Part shown: piece by piece, positions 46,290 through 56,123 of the stretch | How positions within the stretch are numbered: the first letter of the stretch is position 1 | Layout of the letters: every line of letters starts with the position of its first letter | Source: Collinsella stercoris DSM 13279 | GTDB lineage: Bacteria > Actinomycetota > Coriobacteriia > Coriobacteriales > Coriobacteriaceae | DNA: 64,000 nt | Direction: 5' to 3' | Assembly: GCF_020735465.1 (NCBI RefSeq) | Contig: NZ_CP085935.1 | Coordinates: forward strand, 868,001-932,000 | Notes under the pieces: model-generated | Told to the model about the DNA's origin: nothing | The model's input: only the letters and a program-made list of their open reading frames with translations | Databases searched by the model: none | Translations under genes and position numbers: made by a program

Positions 46290-47294
46290 CTACCGGTTCT
46301 CGATGCTGCCGATGTTCTTGAGCTCGATGGAGATCAGGCCGTTCGGCTCGTTGACGAACTGCACGTACTGGGAGTCCTTGAGCATCTCGGCGGGAAAGCT
46401 GATCTCGATGCCCGTGTCGGTGCGGATCTTGTGGTTGCGCACAGGGGCGCGCTCCACCACGGCACGCTCGACCGGCACGCGCTCGGGCAGGCGCTCCTCG
46501 CGCACGCGCTCCTCCACGCGCTCCTTGAGCACCGGCTCGTCCTCGAAGATCTCCTCCGCGATATCCCACGGGGCGATCTCCTCGTCGGCCTCGACCACCT
46601 CGGCGACGGCGGCCTTCGCCTTGGCGAGCGCCACGGCCGTGTTGGCGCCGTGCTCCTCGGCGACCTCCTCGACGATGCGCGTCACGGTCTCGATGACCTC
46701 CTTGCCCGACACGCCCGCCTCGCACTGGAGCAGGCCCTCGGGGATGATCATCGTGTCCTCGCCCATGATCTTGCGCTTCTTGTCCACGTACAACGCCTCC
46801 ATGGAGCTCGCGCGGACCAGGGCGTAGGAGCTGACCTTTTGCGAGGGGGCGGGCAGGATCGCGTAGCGCTTGGCGATGTCGTTGCGCACCTCGCCGGCCT
46901 CGCGCGCGACCTCGTGCATGAAGGCGGTACGGCTCGCCATGAGCAGGACCGCGAACCAGCGCACGTCCTCGTCGTCCTCGAAGTCGGCCACGAGCACGTC
47001 GGTGGACTCGAGTTTGTCGGCCTTGGCGAGCTCGGCGCCGAAGAACTCCGCGATTTGCTGGGAGAGGTCCACGAACTCGCGCTCGCCGAAGAAGTACCCC
47101 TTGAGCTCGCCGGCAAACGCGCTGTCCTCGGCAAAGCTCGCGCGGCGGTTGTCCACGCTCGTGCGGGCGCGACGCAGGTGAGAGGTCACGAACGAGCGGA
47201 CCGCGCGCGTATCGAAGTCGAGCTCGCGCTCGCTCATGACGTTGACGGCGGAGTCGAAGTCGAGGATATGCAGGATGGCGTGGTTAATCTTCAT
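46290..47294 (-). CDS. Nucleoid-associated protein, NdpA/YejK family
   Basis: 334 aa. Typical start MKINHAILHILDFDSAVNVMSERELD and the ADFEDDEDVRWFAVLLMASRTAF block fit the 37-kDa nucleoid-associated family. It contains a Glu/Arg-rich charged segment (about 235-275). Upstream AAAGGGAG. Other members bind DNA non-specifically or appear with defence and mobile genes; here it stands alone. Confidence 0.82.
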   Translation of the reverse strand: MKINHAILHILDFDSAVNVMSERELDFDTRAVRSFVTSHLRRARTSVDNRRASFAEDSAFAGELKGYFFGEREFVDLSQQIAEFFGAELAKADKLESTDVLVADFEDDEDVRWFAVLLMASRTAFMHEVAREAGEVRNDIAKRYAILPAPSQKVSSYALVRASSMEALYVDKKRKIMGEDTMIIPEGLLQCEAGVSGKEVIETVTRIVEEVAEEHGANTAVALAKAKAAVAEVVEADEEIAPWDIAEEIFEDEPVLKERVEERVREERLPERVPVERAVVERAPVRNHKIRTDTGIEISFPAEMLKDSQYVQFVNEPNGLISIELKNIGSIENR

Positions 47295-47670
47295 GCGGTC
47301 GGGCTCCCTTTGACGTCGTTCGAACGCTCGCCATTATACCCGTGGGCGCATGTGCGGCGGACTTGGTGACAAAGTCACAGACAGCGGCCGCGTGGATGCG
47401 TATCGCCTGCGTGGGCGACTGCGGCCTGCCCGTGGGCGCGTAAACGCGACCCCACGCGTCCGCGTACTTCCGCAGGCATAGACCCGCCCCTACGTTCACT
47501 TCGCCCGCGTGGCGCACCCTCCCCCTTCGCGCCGTCAGCGAACGCCGGGCTCCGTTTTTGTCCCTCGGCATCACAAGGTGCCGAGGGGCTCGTGCCGTAA
47601 CGGCGAATCAGAAGAACGCCGGCTCCACCTGTACAATGGACCCGTCCCCGTTTACCCATTTGGAGCCGGC
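47295..47670. promoter_or_regulatory. Divergent region with Crp-like palindrome
   Basis: 376 bp between diverging genes. GTGAC-AAA-GTCAC at 47366-47378 is a perfect palindrome similar in type to Crp/Fnr half-sites and may be an operator for the regulator encoded downstream. A further 9-bp hairpin CCCTCGGCA/TGCCGAGGG is at 47562-47587. A TACAAT at 47632-47637 could be the -10 for the Crp-type gene. Confidence 0.4.
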
Positions 47671-48336
47671 ATGAACGAAGAAGACCTCGCGCGCCTGGTG
47701 CCGTTTTGGCGCGAGCTCACCGACAACCAGCGGGCGATTATCGCCGAGCGGAGCCGCCATGCGCGCTATGCCGCCGGCGAGCACGTGCAGGGAGCCGACC
47801 ACGGCTGCGCGGGCGTCGTCTTTGTGAAGACAGGGCGCCTGCGTGCGTTCATGCTCTCCGAGCAGGGTCACGAGGTCACGTTGTTCCACGTGGGTCCAGG
47901 CGAATGCTGCGTGCTGGCCGCCTCGTGCATCCTGCCCATGATCACATTCGACATCGCCCTCGACGCCGCCGAGGACTCCGACCTGCTCGTCATCGACTCC
48001 CAGACGTTCGGCGCGCTCGCCCAGGACAACATCTACGCCGAGGTCTTCACCTACCGCCAGGCGACCGAGCGCTTCAGCGACTGCATGTGGGTCATGCAGC
48101 AGGTGCTCTTCATGGGGCTCGACGCCCGCCTCGCCATCTGGCTGCTCGACGAGGCCGCCCGCGGCGGAAGCCCGCGCATCGTCGGCACGCACGACGAGAT
48201 CGCGCGGCATCTGGGATCGGCGCGCGAGGCCGTGAGCCGTATGCTCAAGTATTTCGCCCGCGAGGGGCTGGTGCGGCTGTCGCGTGGGGCGGTCGAGATA
48301 GCGGACGCCCGCCGGCTCCGGCAACTCACGGCGTAG
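47671..48336 (+). CDS. Crp/Fnr-family transcriptional regulator
   Basis: 221 aa. Cyclic-nucleotide-binding-like beta-roll (residues about 15-130) and C-terminal winged HTH (THDEIARHLGSAREAVSRMLKYFAREGLV). The effector-domain cysteines C86-C87 and C93 are not spaced like the Fnr cluster ligands, and the cAMP-binding Arg/Ser pair is not evident, so the signal is unknown. The longer frame upstream covers a hairpin region and is not used. Confidence 0.9.
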   Translation: MNEEDLARLVPFWRELTDNQRAIIAERSRHARYAAGEHVQGADHGCAGVVFVKTGRLRAFMLSEQGHEVTLFHVGPGECCVLAASCILPMITFDIALDAAEDSDLLVIDSQTFGALAQDNIYAEVFTYRQATERFSDCMWVMQQVLFMGLDARLAIWLLDEAARGGSPRIVGTHDEIARHLGSAREAVSRMLKYFAREGLVRLSRGAVEIADARRLRQLTA

Positions 48337-48362
48337 CGGGCAAGACGCGCGCCGCGCGCCGA

Positions 48363-49598
48363 CTACCCCTCGTCCTCCGCACCCGGCGCGCCGGAGCCCA
48401 GCAGGGGCCGCGCGCTCTTGATGGTGTCGATCAGGCCGCTCGCCGCGCCGCCCACCTTCTCCACGGTCGCGGTGCGCGCAAACGAGCGGATCACATCCTT
48501 GACGAACTGCTGCAGATCCGGATCGAGCCCGTCGATCGCCTCGAGCATGAGCGGGGCGTTCGTCTTGATGTCCGCCATGATGTCCGAGAATCGGCTCGCG
48601 CCCGTCACGCCGATCACGTCGAAGAGCGCGTCGACGAACCGGCCGCGCTCGGCGAGGGAGTATTTGTCCATCCACGCGTCGAGCGTCGAATCGAAGAACC
48701 GAGAGGATGCGGTAAAGCCGTCGGCCGCAACGAACGTCGCCGACCGGACATCGACCTCCCACAAGAAGGGGTTGTGCTGGAACAGGGAGAACCCCTCGCT
48801 CTCCACGATGACAGGAGCGAAGTCGGGCGACTCGGAGAGCACCGCGCCGATCATGGTCGATTTGGGCACGGTCTTCTCCATGATCGGCATGACGCGGCGG
48901 TAGGGCTCACCGGCGCAAAACGCACGGTGGAAGCCAGGGCCGTCATGCGAGAACACGCGCCGCACGCGCGAGCGCACCTGCTCAGAGCACATGGCGACCG
49001 CATACACGGCCAGGTTGCCGCCCTTTGAGTGTCCGCCCACGTATAAGGGACCGCTCGTCGTGGCAGCGACCTCCTCCAAGTAGGCCGCGGCCTCCTCCTG
49101 AGCCGGCACGGGGCTCAGAAACGTCATGTTGAAGTCCTCTTTCCACCCCACCACGGTGGAATCGGTCCCGCGAAACGCCACGTACGACGTCCCGTCGGGC
49201 AGGCGGAAGGTCATCGCGGCGAACTGCTCCTCACTCACCTTGTCGGTCTTGAAGCGAAAGTCCGTAAGCCGCGCGCAGCGAAAGCGCGGGCTCGCGCAGA
49301 CGGCGAACAGCAGGTCGCGGCTGCCCTGGGCGTCCCAGGTCGAGCCGAACATCTCATCGAAGTCCTCGGCGCGTAGCAACTCATGCAGGGCGATGCCGCG
49401 CACCGTGCAGGCGCGGTCGTGTGCGGTGGTGAGATGGGTGTAGGCGAGCCAGGAGAACACCAGGCTGTCGATGGAGCATAAGGGCCGCTCGGAAAACGAC
49501 TCCATCCGCTCGCGCGCGTACGCGAGAAAATTCCCCGTCTCACGTGTATCTCGAGATTCCCGAGCCTTGAGAACCCGCGCGACCTTCTCCTCGACCAT
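48363..49598 (-). CDS. DUF2974 (Mbeg1-like) alpha/beta hydrolase
   Basis: 411 aa. Lipase-type nucleophile elbow GGHSKGG with S191, preceded by VAFRGTDSTVVGWKEDFNM, which is typical of the Mbeg1-like family. The substrate is unknown; lipids or acyl esters are likely by fold. GGAAAGG precedes ATG 49598; in-frame ATGs at 49634 and 49658 lack such a site. Confidence 0.85.
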   Translation of the reverse strand: MVEEKVARVLKARESRDTRETGNFLAYARERMESFSERPLCSIDSLVFSWLAYTHLTTAHDRACTVRGIALHELLRAEDFDEMFGSTWDAQGSRDLLFAVCASPRFRCARLTDFRFKTDKVSEEQFAAMTFRLPDGTSYVAFRGTDSTVVGWKEDFNMTFLSPVPAQEEAAAYLEEVAATTSGPLYVGGHSKGGNLAVYAVAMCSEQVRSRVRRVFSHDGPGFHRAFCAGEPYRRVMPIMEKTVPKSTMIGAVLSESPDFAPVIVESEGFSLFQHNPFLWEVDVRSATFVAADGFTASSRFFDSTLDAWMDKYSLAERGRFVDALFDVIGVTGASRFSDIMADIKTNAPLMLEAIDGLDPDLQQFVKDVIRSFARTATVEKVGGAASGLIDTIKSARPLLGSGAPGAEDEG

Positions 49599-49731
49599 GC
49601 GCCCACGCCTTTCCTGTGCCGATGTATCGCTCATTGTAATGCGCCGAGGGGCAGCCACCCCGCACCGCGCGCGATGTGTTGAGAATACAGACGACCGTCT
49701 TCATGATGCCCGTCCGGGCTGTACGCATGGG

Positions 49732-49776
49732 AAAACCCCGACCCGGCATGGGAGCTCTCCGCATGCCGGGCCGGGG
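49732..49776 (-). terminator. Terminator of ldh
   Basis: Stem CCCCG-CCCGGCATG pairs CATGCCGGG-CGGGG around an 11-nt loop; on the minus strand it is followed by TTTTCCC. Confidence 0.85.
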
Positions 49777-49828
49777 CCTCACCGGGCGGGCGTGCACAGG
49801 CACGCCCGCGCACGTATTCGCGTATGCG

Positions 49829-50779
49829 CTAGTCGTTCAGACCGGCGTCGTCGATGATGGCCTTGAGGGCGGCGGCGGACTTCTGGAACTCGGCGTTCTC
49901 ATCATCGGACAGGGCGACGGGAACGCGCGTCACCACGCCGTTGCGGCCGATGACGGTCGGCACGGAGATGCACAGGTCGTTGAGTCCGTACTCTCCCACC
50001 ATGAGGCTGGATACCGGCAGGACCGTGTCCTCATCGCGCATGATGGCGGTGCAAATGCGGCGCACGCTCATGGCGATGCCGTAATAGGTGGCACGCTTCT
50101 TCTCGATGATCTCGTAGGCGCTGTTCTTCACGTCGTCGGCGATACGAGCCTCCGCGGCCTTATGGTCAAAATGGCCGTGCAGCTCACAGTAATCATTCAG
50201 CGGCACGCCGGCAACTGTGGCGCTGGACCAAGCGGCGACCTCGGAATCGCCATGCTCACCCACGATGTAGGCGTGGACGTCGCGCGGATCGACGCTCAGG
50301 TGCTCCCCCAACATGTACTTGAGGCGGGCGGTGTCGAGCACGGTGCCCGAGCCAATGACCTGGCACTCGGGCAGGCCGCTCATCTTGATGGCGGCGTACG
50401 TGAGAACGTCGACCGGGTTGGACACGATGAGCAGGATGCCGTTGAAGCCGCTCTCGCGAATCTGCGGGATGATGCTGCCGAAGATGGCGACGTTCTTGTT
50501 GACGAGGTCGAGGCGGGTCTCGCCGGGCTTTTGGGCGGCGCCGGCGGTGACCACGATCACGGCGGCGTCGGACACGTCGGAGTAATCACCGGCGTAGATC
50601 TTCATGGGGCTGCCAAAGGACACGCCGTGCGCGATGTCGAGGGCCTCGCCCTCGGCGCGGTTGCGGTCAACGTCGATGAGGACCATCTCGGAGAACAGGC
50701 CGCTCTGCATGAGGGCGAAGGCCGAGGAGGAACCGACGAAGCCGCAACCGATGACGGCGACCTTGCGATCGTTCACCAT
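49829..50779 (-). CDS. ldh: L-lactate dehydrogenase
   Basis: 316 aa. NAD motif GCGFVGSS, specificity residue Q83 in AAQKPGETR (lactate rather than malate), catalytic H176 in VGEHGDSE. Regenerates NAD in fermentation; together with the D-type enzyme at 13144 the cell could make both lactate forms. GGAAG precedes the ATG. Confidence 0.95.
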   Translation of the reverse strand: MVNDRKVAVIGCGFVGSSSAFALMQSGLFSEMVLIDVDRNRAEGEALDIAHGVSFGSPMKIYAGDYSDVSDAAVIVVTAGAAQKPGETRLDLVNKNVAIFGSIIPQIRESGFNGILLIVSNPVDVLTYAAIKMSGLPECQVIGSGTVLDTARLKYMLGEHLSVDPRDVHAYIVGEHGDSEVAAWSSATVAGVPLNDYCELHGHFDHKAAEARIADDVKNSAYEIIEKKRATYYGIAMSVRRICTAIMRDEDTVLPVSSLMVGEYGLNDLCISVPTVIGRNGVVTRVPVALSDDENAEFQKSAAALKAIIDDAGLND

Positions 50780-50848
50780 GTGAACACTTCCTTTCTGCCG
50801 CCAACCGTGCGCAGGCGGCTTGTACCTATGCCTGATGGCATTTCACGG

Positions 50849-50905
50849 ATTAATTGCCTACGTTCGCCGAATTAATACTTGCGCTCGTTAGCAGACTCGA
50901 TTATA
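50849..50905 (-). promoter_or_regulatory. ldh promoter and leader palindrome
   Basis: TATAAT on the minus strand at 50900-50905 is a consensus -10 for ldh. Inside the leader, ATTAATT (50849-50855) and AATTAAT (50870-50876) form an inverted repeat with a 14-nt spacer, a candidate redox-regulator site, though it does not match the known Rex consensus. Confidence 0.5.
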
Positions 50906-50924
50906 TGACATGGGACCGGTAAAC

Positions 50925-52091
50925 CTACCCGAAAATACCGGCCTTCTCAATTGCCGCGACCGCCTCGGCGAGACCGGCGGGCGGCAGCACGAGCGCCATG
51001 CGGACATAGCCCTCGCCGTGCGGCCCAAAACTCGCCCCCGGGGTGACGATGACGCCCGCGCGCTCCATGAGCTCCTCGCAAAACGCCATGGAGTCGGTGC
51101 GCCCGCCCGGCAGCTTGACCCACACGAACATCGAGCCGTGCGCATTGGGGCGCTGCCACCCCAGGCGCTCCAGGCCGTCGCACAGGGCGTCGCGGCGCTC
51201 CTGATACTTGAGGCGCTGCTCCTCGACCTGATCGAGCGGGCCCTCGAGCGCGGCGATCGCGGCCCTTTGGATGGGCATGAACATGCCAAAGTCGATCTGG
51301 CTGCGCAGCTTGGAAAAGGCGGCCACCACATCGGCGCGTCCCACCAAAAAACCGATGCGCGCACCCGTGACGTTGAAGGACTTGGAGAGCGAGAGGAACT
51401 CGACGCCCACCTCGAGCGCACCGGGATGCGCCAGGAAGCTGCCGCCGGCGGGGCCGTCGAACACGATGTCCGAATAGGCGTTGTCGTGCACGATGAGCAG
51501 GTCGTGCTCACGGGCGAACGCGATGATCTCGTCGTAGAGGGCGTCGTTGCCCACGGAACCCACCGGGTTCGCCGGCAGCGACACGATCATGTACTTGGCG
51601 CGATCGGCGACGGCCGGGTCGATGCCGCCCACGTCGGGCAAAAAGCCGTGCTCGGCGTCGAGCGGGTAATAGGCGAGCTCGGCGTCGGCGATCTTGGCGC
51701 CGGCCTCGAACACGGGGTAGCACGGGTCGGGCACGAGAATCGTGTCGCCGGGGTTGAGCAGGGCGAGACCCAGGTGCCCCACGCCCTCCTGCGTGCCGTT
51801 GCACGACGCCACCATGTTGGGTGTGATGCCCTCCACGCCAAAGCGGCGGGCATAGTAATCGCACACCGCCTGCTTGAGCTCGGGCAGGTCGCGCAAGGAG
51901 TACTTCCACATCTGCGGGTCTTGCGCCGCGCTCGTGAGCGCCTCGACCACATGCGGGTACGGGGCGAAGTCGGGGGTGCCCACCGAGAGGTTGTAGATGG
52001 TGCGCCCCTGCTCCTCGAGCGCCACGCGCCGGGCGTTGAGGGAGGAGAACACCTCCGCGCCGAAGCGGTCGAGCCTATCTGCGAATTCCAT
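50925..52091 (-). CDS. PLP-dependent class I/II aminotransferase
   Basis: 388 aa fold-type I aminotransferase. PLP lysine K237 in SLSKSFNVTGARIG, N175 in PANPVG, and D203/Y206 in DNAYSD. Closest in look to alanine/aspartate or LL-diaminopimelate-type aminotransferases; substrate not determinable. GAAAGG supports ATG 52091. Confidence 0.9.
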   Translation of the reverse strand: MEFADRLDRFGAEVFSSLNARRVALEEQGRTIYNLSVGTPDFAPYPHVVEALTSAAQDPQMWKYSLRDLPELKQAVCDYYARRFGVEGITPNMVASCNGTQEGVGHLGLALLNPGDTILVPDPCYPVFEAGAKIADAELAYYPLDAEHGFLPDVGGIDPAVADRAKYMIVSLPANPVGSVGNDALYDEIIAFAREHDLLIVHDNAYSDIVFDGPAGGSFLAHPGALEVGVEFLSLSKSFNVTGARIGFLVGRADVVAAFSKLRSQIDFGMFMPIQRAAIAALEGPLDQVEEQRLKYQERRDALCDGLERLGWQRPNAHGSMFVWVKLPGGRTDSMAFCEELMERAGVIVTPGASFGPHGEGYVRMALVLPPAGLAEAVAAIEKAGIFG

Positions 52092-52193
52092 ATCGGACCT
52101 TTCTCTCAATGCGCGAACGCGTCCATTATGGCACGCCCGGGGCGAGCGGGATGAAACAGGTTCAAGGGCGCGGGGGCGTCCGCAAGACGGGCC

Positions 52194-52910
52194 CTACCCT
52201 TCCGCACCTCCCGGAGCCGCCCATAGGACGACGTTGGAACCCGGGAGGTACTCGAGCTGCAGCGATGCGGCGGACACGTCGCGAAAATGCTCGTAGAACC
52301 CCCTATCGACGACGCTGTAGAAGGACTCGCCCTCGCGCGTGGTCCCCGACAGCGAGTAATTGCCCTTGCGGCTGCGGCTCACCTCGAACTCGACGAGCTC
52401 GGTGTTGCTCGGATGCCATGCGCCGGACGCATCGATGAGCGGCAAGATGCCGAACGCCCAGAAAATACCAACGCCCAAAAGGAGCGAGGACGGCGCCGCG
52501 AGGCAGCGCATGAGGCACCCCTCCCCCAGCCCCGGACGCTTGCCGTCCGCATCCGGCACCGAGCGCTCAAACATCAAGTGCAGGCCGATATACAGGAAGA
52601 AGACGCCGACGACAAGACCGAAGGGAGCCCCGCCGACCCGCAAAAGCACCGCGATCCATCCCGTCTCGATACCGGACATCATGCGGATGAAGACCGTAAG
52701 CAGGCTCAAGCCGCACACGGCGACGGCGATGCGAGGGGCGATCTTCTTGAACGGACGGGGCGCGAGGCGCTGAACGCGGGTATAGAGGTACGTCGCCGGC
52801 TCGATCCGACCATCCGCGTAGACACCGTCCGGTCCCAGCGGCGAGGTCTCCACGTCGCAAGCGTCGTGGAGAGCCTCGAGCACCCTGTCCTCATCATGGC
52901 GTTCGTCCAT
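52194..52910 (-). CDS. Membrane protein of unknown function
   Basis: 238 aa with three likely membrane segments (after PRIAVAVCGLSLLTVFIRM; GLVVGVFFLYIGLHLMF; SLLLGVGIFWAFGILPLI) and a C-terminal soluble part of about 75 residues. No domain recognised. GAGGGG before ATG 52910. Lies 34 bp after the nadE stop in the same direction, so it may be cotranscribed with it. Confidence 0.65.
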   Translation of the reverse strand: MDERHDEDRVLEALHDACDVETSPLGPDGVYADGRIEPATYLYTRVQRLAPRPFKKIAPRIAVAVCGLSLLTVFIRMMSGIETGWIAVLLRVGGAPFGLVVGVFFLYIGLHLMFERSVPDADGKRPGLGEGCLMRCLAAPSSLLLGVGIFWAFGILPLIDASGAWHPSNTELVEFEVSRSRKGNYSLSGTTREGESFYSVVDRGFYEHFRDVSAASLQLEYLPGSNVVLWAAPGGAEG

Positions 52911-52944
52911 CACAAGCCCCCTCAAATCCCCCTTGTCGCCTCGA

Positions 52945-55095
52945 TCACGCGCTCAGGCTGTCGATCTCCTCGAGCCAAAGGGCCGCGCTCGCGTCGCTCG
53001 GCATGCGCCAGTCGCCGCGCGGGCTCACGGAGACCGATCCCACCTTGGGCCCGTCCGGCAGGCAGCTGCGCTTGAACTGCTGGGCGAAGAAGCGCCGGTA
53101 GAAGGTGCGCAGCCAATACAGGATCGTGGCCGGCGCGTAGGCGGGAGCGCCCTCGCCTTCGGGCTTTGCGAACGCGCGGCACGCCATGCGGTAGATCTTG
53201 CCCGGGGCGAACCCATGGCGCATCATGTGGTAGAGGAAGAAGTCGTGCAGCTCGTAGGGGCCGACGAGCTCCTCGGTGCACTGCGCGATCTGGCCGTCGC
53301 CCGTCGGCGGCAAGAGCTCCGGCGAGACGGGGGTGGCGAGCACGTCGCGCAGGGTCGTCGCGGTCTCGCCGCCGAAGACGTCGGCCGCGTAGGCCACGAG
53401 ATGGCGCACGAGTGTCTTGGGCACACCCGCGTTGACGCCGTACATGCTCATGTGGTCGGCGTTGTACGTGGCCCATCCGAGGGCGAGCTCGGACAGGTCG
53501 CCCGTGCCGATGACGAAGCCGCCGACCTCGTTGGAGAGGTCCATGAGGATCTGGGTGCGCTCGCGCGCCTGGGCGTTCTCGTAGGTCACGTCGGTCACGC
53601 TCGGGTCGTGCCCGATGTCGGCGAAGTGGCGACTCACCGCCTCGCCGATGGTGATGGTGCGGAAGTCGACGCCCAGGTGCTCGGCCAGGCGTTCGGCGTT
53701 GGACTTGGTGCGGCTCGTGGTGCCAAAGCCGGGCATGGACACGGCGTGGATGCCGGAGCGCGGCAGACCCAGCGCGTCGAAGGCGCGCACCGTGACGAGC
53801 AGGGCGAGCGTGGAGTCGAGCCCACCGGAAAGGCCGATGACCGCATGCTTGGTGAAGGTGTGCGCAAGACGGGTCTTGAGGCCCGCCGCCTGCAGGTTGA
53901 AGATGGTCTCGCAGCGCTCGGCGCGCGCCGTCTCGCCCGCGGGCACGAACGGGGTGCGCGGAGCGACGCGCGAGGCATCGAGGGCGGAGCGCATGATGGG
54001 ATACACGTTCGCGGGGACCAAGCCCATCTCGGCGACCTGCTCCGGGGTCGGTCTGGTCCCGTCATCGTCGACGGCGAACGTGCAGGACATGAAACCCTCC
54101 CCCGTCGACATCGCGGGAGCGAGCATGCCGCCCGCGCCGCCGAAGGAGAAAGCAACCTCGCGATGCATCGCAGGCTCCCCCGCCGGGCGCGCCCACGTGT
54201 TGGAGCGGCGGCGCTCGGCGACGAGCATGTCGAGGTCCACGTCGGCCACGGCCATATCGCGCGTGAACAACTCGGTGCGTGCGAGCAGGGATCCGTTCTC
54301 CGCGATGAGGTTCTCGCCGGCGAAGACGAGGTCCGTGGTGGACTCGCCCTCCCCCGCATTGGCGTACGCGTAGGCGCAGTACAGGCGCGCAGACTGGCCG
54401 CGCACGAGGTCCCGGCGGTAGGCGGACTTGCCGATCACCTCGTCGGAGGCGCTGAGGTTCAAGATCGCGGTCGCCCCGCCCTCGAGCGCCATCGCCGTGG
54501 AGGGCGGGTTGGGGACCCACAGGTCCTCGCAGATCTCGACGCCGATGACCACGTCCGAGCAGCCCTCGTCGATGCAGCGGTACACGAGGCCCGCGCCGAA
54601 GGGAACCGATCGATGGGCGATCGGACGCGTCGTGTAGCACGGGCCAGAAGGCGCCGGGGAAAACCAGCGGCCCTCGTAGAACTCGCGGTAGTTGGGCAGG
54701 TGGCTCTTGACGCTCATACCGAGTAGCTGGCCCGCGCAGCAACAGGCGGCGCAGTTGTAGACGCCCGCGTCGTTCGAGTACGGCATGCCCACGGTGAAGA
54801 ACACGGGCACGGTGCTGGTCTTATCGAGCAGCCAGGCGAGCGCGTTCTCGCACGCGCGCAGGAGGGCGCGGTCGTGGAAGAGGTCGGCGCAGGTGTACCC
54901 GGTGAGGCAGAGTTCGGGAAGCACGAGGACGCGCACCCCCTCGTCCGCCGCGCGGCGCACGCACGCGAGGATCGCCTCGGCATTGCCCTTCACGTCGCCC
55001 ACGCGAATCTGGGGCGTCGCGGCGGCGATGCGGAGGAACCCGTCGCCGGCACCCGCGTCCACCGTGCCATCGCCTGCAAGCTTCAACTCGTCCAT
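52945..55095 (-). CDS. nadE: Glutamine-dependent NAD(+) synthetase
   Basis: 716 aa. N-terminal nitrilase-type glutaminase with E61 (LPELCLTGY), K130 (VKSHLPNY) and C189 (GVEICEDLW); C-terminal synthetase with PP-loop SGGLDS at 423-428. Last step of NAD synthesis, using glutamine; links to nicotinate salvage by the enzyme encoded at 35903. GGGAGG precedes the start. Confidence 0.96.
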   Translation of the reverse strand: MDELKLAGDGTVDAGAGDGFLRIAAATPQIRVGDVKGNAEAILACVRRAADEGVRVLVLPELCLTGYTCADLFHDRALLRACENALAWLLDKTSTVPVFFTVGMPYSNDAGVYNCAACCCAGQLLGMSVKSHLPNYREFYEGRWFSPAPSGPCYTTRPIAHRSVPFGAGLVYRCIDEGCSDVVIGVEICEDLWVPNPPSTAMALEGGATAILNLSASDEVIGKSAYRRDLVRGQSARLYCAYAYANAGEGESTTDLVFAGENLIAENGSLLARTELFTRDMAVADVDLDMLVAERRRSNTWARPAGEPAMHREVAFSFGGAGGMLAPAMSTGEGFMSCTFAVDDDGTRPTPEQVAEMGLVPANVYPIMRSALDASRVAPRTPFVPAGETARAERCETIFNLQAAGLKTRLAHTFTKHAVIGLSGGLDSTLALLVTVRAFDALGLPRSGIHAVSMPGFGTTSRTKSNAERLAEHLGVDFRTITIGEAVSRHFADIGHDPSVTDVTYENAQARERTQILMDLSNEVGGFVIGTGDLSELALGWATYNADHMSMYGVNAGVPKTLVRHLVAYAADVFGGETATTLRDVLATPVSPELLPPTGDGQIAQCTEELVGPYELHDFFLYHMMRHGFAPGKIYRMACRAFAKPEGEGAPAYAPATILYWLRTFYRRFFAQQFKRSCLPDGPKVGSVSVSPRGDWRMPSDASAALWLEEIDSLSA

Positions 55096-55198
55096 ACGAA
55101 CCTCCCGACCTGTCCTTCAGTTCATACGCGTCTCATTGTACCTGCCCGCAGGGACGAAGGGGTCTCGCGCGCGGCTTGGGACCTTTGGCCCTCGAGAC

Positions 55199-55933
55199 CT
55201 AGTCCACGCGCTCCGGCGCGGCCAGCAACGGCCCGGCGACCTTGGTATACACGGCCAGCCAGATCAGCGAGGCGCAAAACCCGGCGATGACGTCGGACGC
55301 GTAGTGGACGCCCAGGTACACGCGGGAGAACCCCACGACGACGATCGCGATGCACAGCAGGGCGCAGAGCCCCGTGCGCAGGCGCGGGTCGCGAACGCGG
55401 TGCCACACGAGCCAGACGAGCAGCCCGAAGAACGCCATGGCCGCCATGGAGTGCCCCGAGGGAAAGCTGAACCCGCCGATGTCGACCAGGCGCAGGGAAA
55501 CGTCGGGGCGCGGGCGCTGGATGATGAACTTGAGGACCTGGTTGAGGACGGTCGAGCCCACCAGGTTGACCGCGCACAGCGCCCCCACGCCGCGAACACC
55601 GCGGGCGCGGGCGCCGAGCGAAATCGCGAAGAGGCAGGCGATGAGCGGGATGGGCGTGACCATGAACGAGATGACTTCCATGATGGGCGTCAGCCATGCG
55701 GCACGCACGTGCCCCACCATGAGCGCGATGGCCGCCCGGTCGAGCGTCAAGATCTCACCGGCGAGGACGCGGTTGAGCAGGACGAGGAAGACCAAAAGAC
55801 ACACGGCGCACACCACGAGCCGCCGGTTCTCGACGACCAGCTCGCGCAGGCGCCCAAACAGTGAGGTGCGCGACCGCTCCGCCGTGTCCTCGACCCGCTC
55901 TTCCACGTGCCGTTCCCGCATATCCCCCGCCAT
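55199..55933 (-). CDS. PAP2-family membrane phosphatase
   Basis: 244 aa with about five membrane segments and the three PAP2 motifs: KFIIQRPRP, FPSGHSMA and SRVYLGVHYASDV. Likely dephosphorylates a lipid phosphate such as undecaprenyl pyrophosphate or phosphatidylglycerol phosphate. CGGAGGTC supports ATG 55933; an ATG 11 codons upstream is an alternative. Confidence 0.9.
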   Translation of the reverse strand: MAGDMRERHVEERVEDTAERSRTSLFGRLRELVVENRRLVVCAVCLLVFLVLLNRVLAGEILTLDRAAIALMVGHVRAAWLTPIMEVISFMVTPIPLIACLFAISLGARARGVRGVGALCAVNLVGSTVLNQVLKFIIQRPRPDVSLRLVDIGGFSFPSGHSMAAMAFFGLLVWLVWHRVRDPRLRTGLCALLCIAIVVVGFSRVYLGVHYASDVIAGFCASLIWLAVYTKVAGPLLAAPERVD

Positions 55934-56051
55934 ATGACCTCCGTCGGGCGCATGCCCATCGAACATGTTGTGCCGTTTCCATGGGGCGCATTGTACCCGC
56001 ATACCGCCCCGAGCAGCGGGCCTTCGCCAAACGCACAGCTCCCTGCGGCAT

Positions 56052-56110
56052 TTGACTTCTGTCCGCACGCACTCGTAGTATCGAACATGGGTTCTAGAAA
56101 CGTATGTTCG
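56052..56110 (+). promoter_or_regulatory. SOS promoter with two LexA boxes
   Basis: -35 TTGACT (56052-56057), 18-bp spacer, -10 TAGTAT (56076-56081). Two Gram-positive-type LexA boxes follow directly: CGAACATGGGTTCT (56082-56095) and GAAACGTATGTTCG (56097-56110), 15 bp apart. Drives the Y-family polymerase gene. Confidence 0.85.
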
Positions 56111-56123
56111 ATAGGAGGATGAC

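Noticed and set aside
47562-47587. Intrinsic terminator
   Set aside because: The 9-bp stem has no T-run on its 3' side in either direction, so it is only noted as a leader hairpin.
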